Below, in pieces: positions 61,667-64,000 of a stretch of 64,000 bases of DNA (position 1 is the first letter of the stretch; every line of letters starts with the position of its first letter). Under the pieces are notes generated by a model. The model was not told where the DNA came from. It was given only the letters and a program-made list of their open reading frames with translations, and searched no databases. The DNA lies in the NCBI GenBank assembly GCA_023402175.1, contig JAEXCN010000227.1:1-64000 (forward strand), written 5' to 3'. Source of the DNA: Pseudomonadota bacterium (lineage in GTDB: Bacteria; Myxococcota_A; Polyangia; Polyangiales; Polyangiaceae). The position numbers and the translations under genes are program-made.

Positions 61667-61990
61667 GAGCCGACCATTCGGGTTGACGGACAGGGCGGAC
61701 GACTTACGTTTTTGTTCCGCCGCGAGAGACGCCATGGGCGATCCGCGGCCGGGCTCGAACCGAGCGCGAGCCCAACGTTCAGGGTCGCTGGCGGCCGGTC
61801 GCATCGAGCGCGCAGGTCGTGCTCGCTTCGACGAGCGCGCGAGAGCCATGAAGCTCCGCGCCTCCGCCGCCGACGCCCTCGCGTCAACACGCACGTCGAA
61901 TGGCTCGACGTGCGTGTCCGTCGCTCGACTGTCGAGTCGGTTCGGGCGACCGCACGAGCATCGCTCGCGAACTATGTTTGGTCCCTGCCA
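61667..61990. other. Intergenic region before the hybrid kinase
   Basis: 324 bp with no gene supported. One weak promoter-like pair is TTGACG (61683-61688), 16 nt, then TACGTT (61705-61710). The kinase frame stays open upstream to a GTG at 61910, so part of this region could be coding. Confidence 0.3.
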
Positions 61991-64000
61991 ATGCCCGGAG
62001 GCGAGAAGCACGCAAGCTCCATCCTCGAGAGCATCACGGAAGCGTTCTTCGCTATCGATCGCAGGTTCTGCTTCTCGTACGTCAACCGCGCCGCCGAGCT
62101 GCTCCTCCGACGCTCCCGGAAGGACCTCATCGGGAAATGCCTCTTCGAGGTGTTCCCGGGCGCGCGCGGAACGAAGTTCGAGCAATGTTATCGGGAGGCG
62201 CTCTCGGGCACGCGCGCGGACTTCATCGAGTACTTCGCGCCGCACGATCTCTGGTACGAGGTGCATGCGTATCCGTCGTCCGACGGAGCTTCCGTCTTCC
62301 TTCAAGACGTGTCCGAGCGGCGCCACGCCGAGGAGGACTACCGCCGCCGTCGCGAGCAGATGGAGCTCGTCGTCCGCGGCGCACGCGTGGGCATCTGGTA
62401 TTGCCCGCTGCCGTTCGACGAGCTGATCTGGGACGGCACGGTCAGAGAGCACTTTCATGTGTCGCTCGACGAGCGAATCACCCTCGAGACGTTCTACGAG
62501 CGACTTCATCCGGACGACCGCGAGCGGATGCGCGCGGCCATGGACGCGGCGCTCGCCGGCGGTCCGGCGCTCGACATCGATTTCAGGACGGTGGCGCGAG
62601 ACGCGAGCTCGACGAAGTGGATCCGGGCGATCGGGCGTGCGCTCTTCGACAAGTCAGGAGCGCCGCTCCGCTTCGACGGGATCACGATCGACGTCTCCGA
62701 CCGCAAACGCGCGGAGCTCGCGATGCAGGCCAGCGAGGAACGCTATCGCCTCGCGACCCGAGCGACGAACGACGTCATCTGGGACTGGGATCTCGCGACC
62801 GGGCACATCCGGTGGAACGAGTCGCTCGAGGCGAGGTTCGGACACGCGCTCACCAACCACTCTGCGAGCGGTGGATTCTGGATCGAGCACATCGATCCAG
62901 CGGACCGCGTACGCGTCCTGACGGGGATTCATCGCGCGATCGACGACCCCGACGTCGAGCACTGGGCCGACGAGTATCGCTTCCAGCGGGCCGACGGTAC
63001 GTACGCCGACGTCCTCGATCGCGGCTTCGTGCTCCGCGACGCGTCCGGCACGGGCGTGCGAATGATCGGCGCCATGCAAGATCTCACCGAGCGCAAACGC
63101 GTCGAGCGCGAGCGCGAGCGGATGATCGAAGCCGAGCGCGCTGCCCGGAGCGAGGTCGAGCGACAGAGTCGTTTGAAAGACGAGTTCCTGGCGAGCCTGA
63201 GTCACGAGCTCCGGACGCCGCTCAATGCGATCCTCGGTTGGTCGCAGATCCTGCTGTCGCGCGAGCCGAAGTCCTCCGACGCGATCCGCGGGCTCGAGGT
63301 CGTCGAGCGCAACGCGCGTGCACAGGCCGCGATCGTCGACGAGCTCCTCGACATGAGCCGACTCATGTCCGGCAAGGTGCGGCTCGACGTACGACCGCTC
63401 GACGTGCGTGAGGTGATCACCGCCGCGGTCGATACCGCTCGCCCGGCCGCGGAAGCGAAGAAGATCGCGCTCCGCTCGAAGATCGCGTCGCAGACGGAGC
63501 TCTGGGTCTGCGGCGATCCCGGACGACTGCAGCAGGTGCTCTGGAATCTGCTGACGAACGCGATCAAGTTCACGCCGCGCGGGGGACACGTCTGGGTCGA
63601 TCTCGAAGGCTCCTCGTCGAGTATCGACATCCGCATCTCGGACACCGGCGAGGGCATCCGTCCCGACTTCCTGCCGTACATCTTCGAGCGTTTTCGGCAG
63701 GCCGACGCGAGCTCGACACGGCGACACGGCGGCCTCGGCCTCGGTCTGTCGATCGTCAAGCAACTGGTCGAGCTCCATGGCGGCTCCGTGATGGGCACCA
63801 GTCGTGGCCTCGGTCTCGGATCGATGTTCACCGTCTCGCTCCCGGCGCTTCCGGCCGACATCCGCGTGAGAGTCGGGGAGCGCGATGCGAGCGCGCCGGA
63901 CTCGGGGCGTTGTTGCAACAACGAGGATTCGACGGCGGCGGGGCAGGTCGCATCGCAGCTCGACATCGCCGGCCTTCGCATCCTCGTGGTGGACGACGAC
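61991..64000 (+). CDS. PAS-containing hybrid sensor histidine kinase (3' end outside window)
   Basis: The frame runs from ATG 61991 to the right edge without a stop (670 codons). Three PAS domains fill about 1-370 (FFAIDRRFCFSYVNRAAELL; FDGITIDVSDRKRAE; FGHALTNHSASGGFW). The kinase core follows: SLSHELRTPLNAIL with His405, LLTNAIKFTP (N box), DTGEGI (G1), RRHGGLGLGLSIV (G2). The last residues IAGLRILVVDDD begin a receiver domain. It senses something through PAS and is a phosphorelay hybrid kinase. No TM segment, so cytosolic. Start alternatives: GTG 61910. Confidence 0.9.
   Translation, partial: MPGGEKHASSILESITEAFFAIDRRFCFSYVNRAAELLLRRSRKDLIGKCLFEVFPGARGTKFEQCYREALSGTRADFIEYFAPHDLWYEVHAYPSSDGASVFLQDVSERRHAEEDYRRRREQMELVVRGARVGIWYCPLPFDELIWDGTVREHFHVSLDERITLETFYERLHPDDRERMRAAMDAALAGGPALDIDFRTVARDASSTKWIRAIGRALFDKSGAPLRFDGITIDVSDRKRAELAMQASEERYRLATRATNDVIWDWDLATGHIRWNESLEARFGHALTNHSASGGFWIEHIDPADRVRVLTGIHRAIDDPDVEHWADEYRFQRADGTYADVLDRGFVLRDASGTGVRMIGAMQDLTERKRVERERERMIEAERAARSEVERQSRLKDEFLASLSHELRTPLNAILGWSQILLSREPKSSDAIRGLEVVERNARAQAAIVDELLDMSRLMSGKVRLDVRPLDVREVITAAVDTARPAAEAKKIALRSKIASQTELWVCGDPGRLQQVLWNLLTNAIKFTPRGGHVWVDLEGSSSSIDIRISDTGEGIRPDFLPYIFERFRQADASSTRRHGGLGLGLSIVKQLVELHGGSVMGTSRGLGLGSMFTVSLPALPADIRVRVGERDASAPDSGRCCNNEDSTAAGQVASQLDIAGLRILVVDDD

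Overview
The window looks like chromosomal DNA of a very GC-rich (about 68-70 % by eye) myxobacterium-like bacterium, probably Polyangiales/Labilithrix-type. The signs are codons ending in G or C almost throughout, many GTG and TTG starts, a MYXO-CTERM-like C-terminus (gene at 2460), about a dozen secreted lipoproteins with Asp/Ser/Cys-rich linkers, and several c-di-GMP and PAS-kinase signalling proteins. I saw no tRNA, rRNA, CRISPR array, transposase or phage module.

Layout. 1-5.8 kb: a 5'-truncated beta-lactamase-fold hydrolase, a parvulin lipoprotein, a MYXO-CTERM-like protein, a small lipoprotein, a CPBP membrane protease and an amidase-like lipoprotein. 5.8-13.9 kb: a five-domain S1 RNA-binding protein (minus strand), a cNMP-binding diguanylate cyclase, a choice-of-anchor-type lipoprotein, a zinc-ribbon/TM/repeat protein, a class IV aminotransferase, and a lambda-R-like lytic enzyme translationally coupled to a HEAT-type protein. 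13.9-20 kb: an esterase-like lipoprotein, a HAMP plus TerB pair, an MFS transporter, glucose-6-phosphate dehydrogenase, and a glycine-rich RRM protein with a long leader and a clear terminator. 20-27.5 kb (minus): a VWA lipoprotein, then a tight four-gene operon (zinc-ribbon/TerB, MoxR AAA ATPase, TM2-DUF58 fusion, DUF4129-type membrane protein). 27.6-36.6 kb: an aldo/keto reductase, an aldehyde dehydrogenase, a broken HNH endonuclease remnant, a roughly 1,114-residue modular protein with collagen-like segments, and a PAS-GGDEF-EAL protein. 36.6-43 kb: a class A beta-lactamase with the carbapenemase-type cysteine pair, a small membrane protein divergent from an AraC regulator, a fused dihydroxyacetone kinase, a DUF4132 protein and a cysteine-containing hypothetical. 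43-49.5 kb: a di-haem c-type lipoprotein coupled to an exported protein, an atypical Gfo/Idh/MocA protein, an M15-like peptidase lipoprotein and a TPR-type protein. 49.5-51.2 kb: a 1.7-kb gene-free stretch with a duplicated 155-bp element carrying paired palindromes. 51.2-64 kb: an MFS transporter, VWA and lamin-tail lipoproteins, a long isocitrate lyase preceded by tandem operator-like palindromes, an OmpA-like lipoprotein, a Cys-rich lipoprotein, a ferritin-like protein, a metallo-beta-lactamase-fold enzyme and a hybrid histidine kinase cut by the right edge.

How the genes fit together. Much of the window is cell-envelope biology: peptidoglycan-active lipoproteins, surface VWA, lamin-tail and Cys-rich proteins, and a MoxR/DUF58 envelope-assembly operon. 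It is mixed with single-gene central metabolism (zwf, aceA, dihydroxyacetone kinase) and signalling. Most genes are monocistronic or in pairs. The clear coupled sets are 12445/13059 (TGATG), 14939/15701, 43214/45301 and the operon from 27472 down to 21579. No single complete new system was proven. The most unusual pieces are the collagen-like modular protein, the zinc-ribbon repeat protein, the aceA operator, the 155-bp palindromic repeat and the TM2-DUF58/TerB-MoxR operon.
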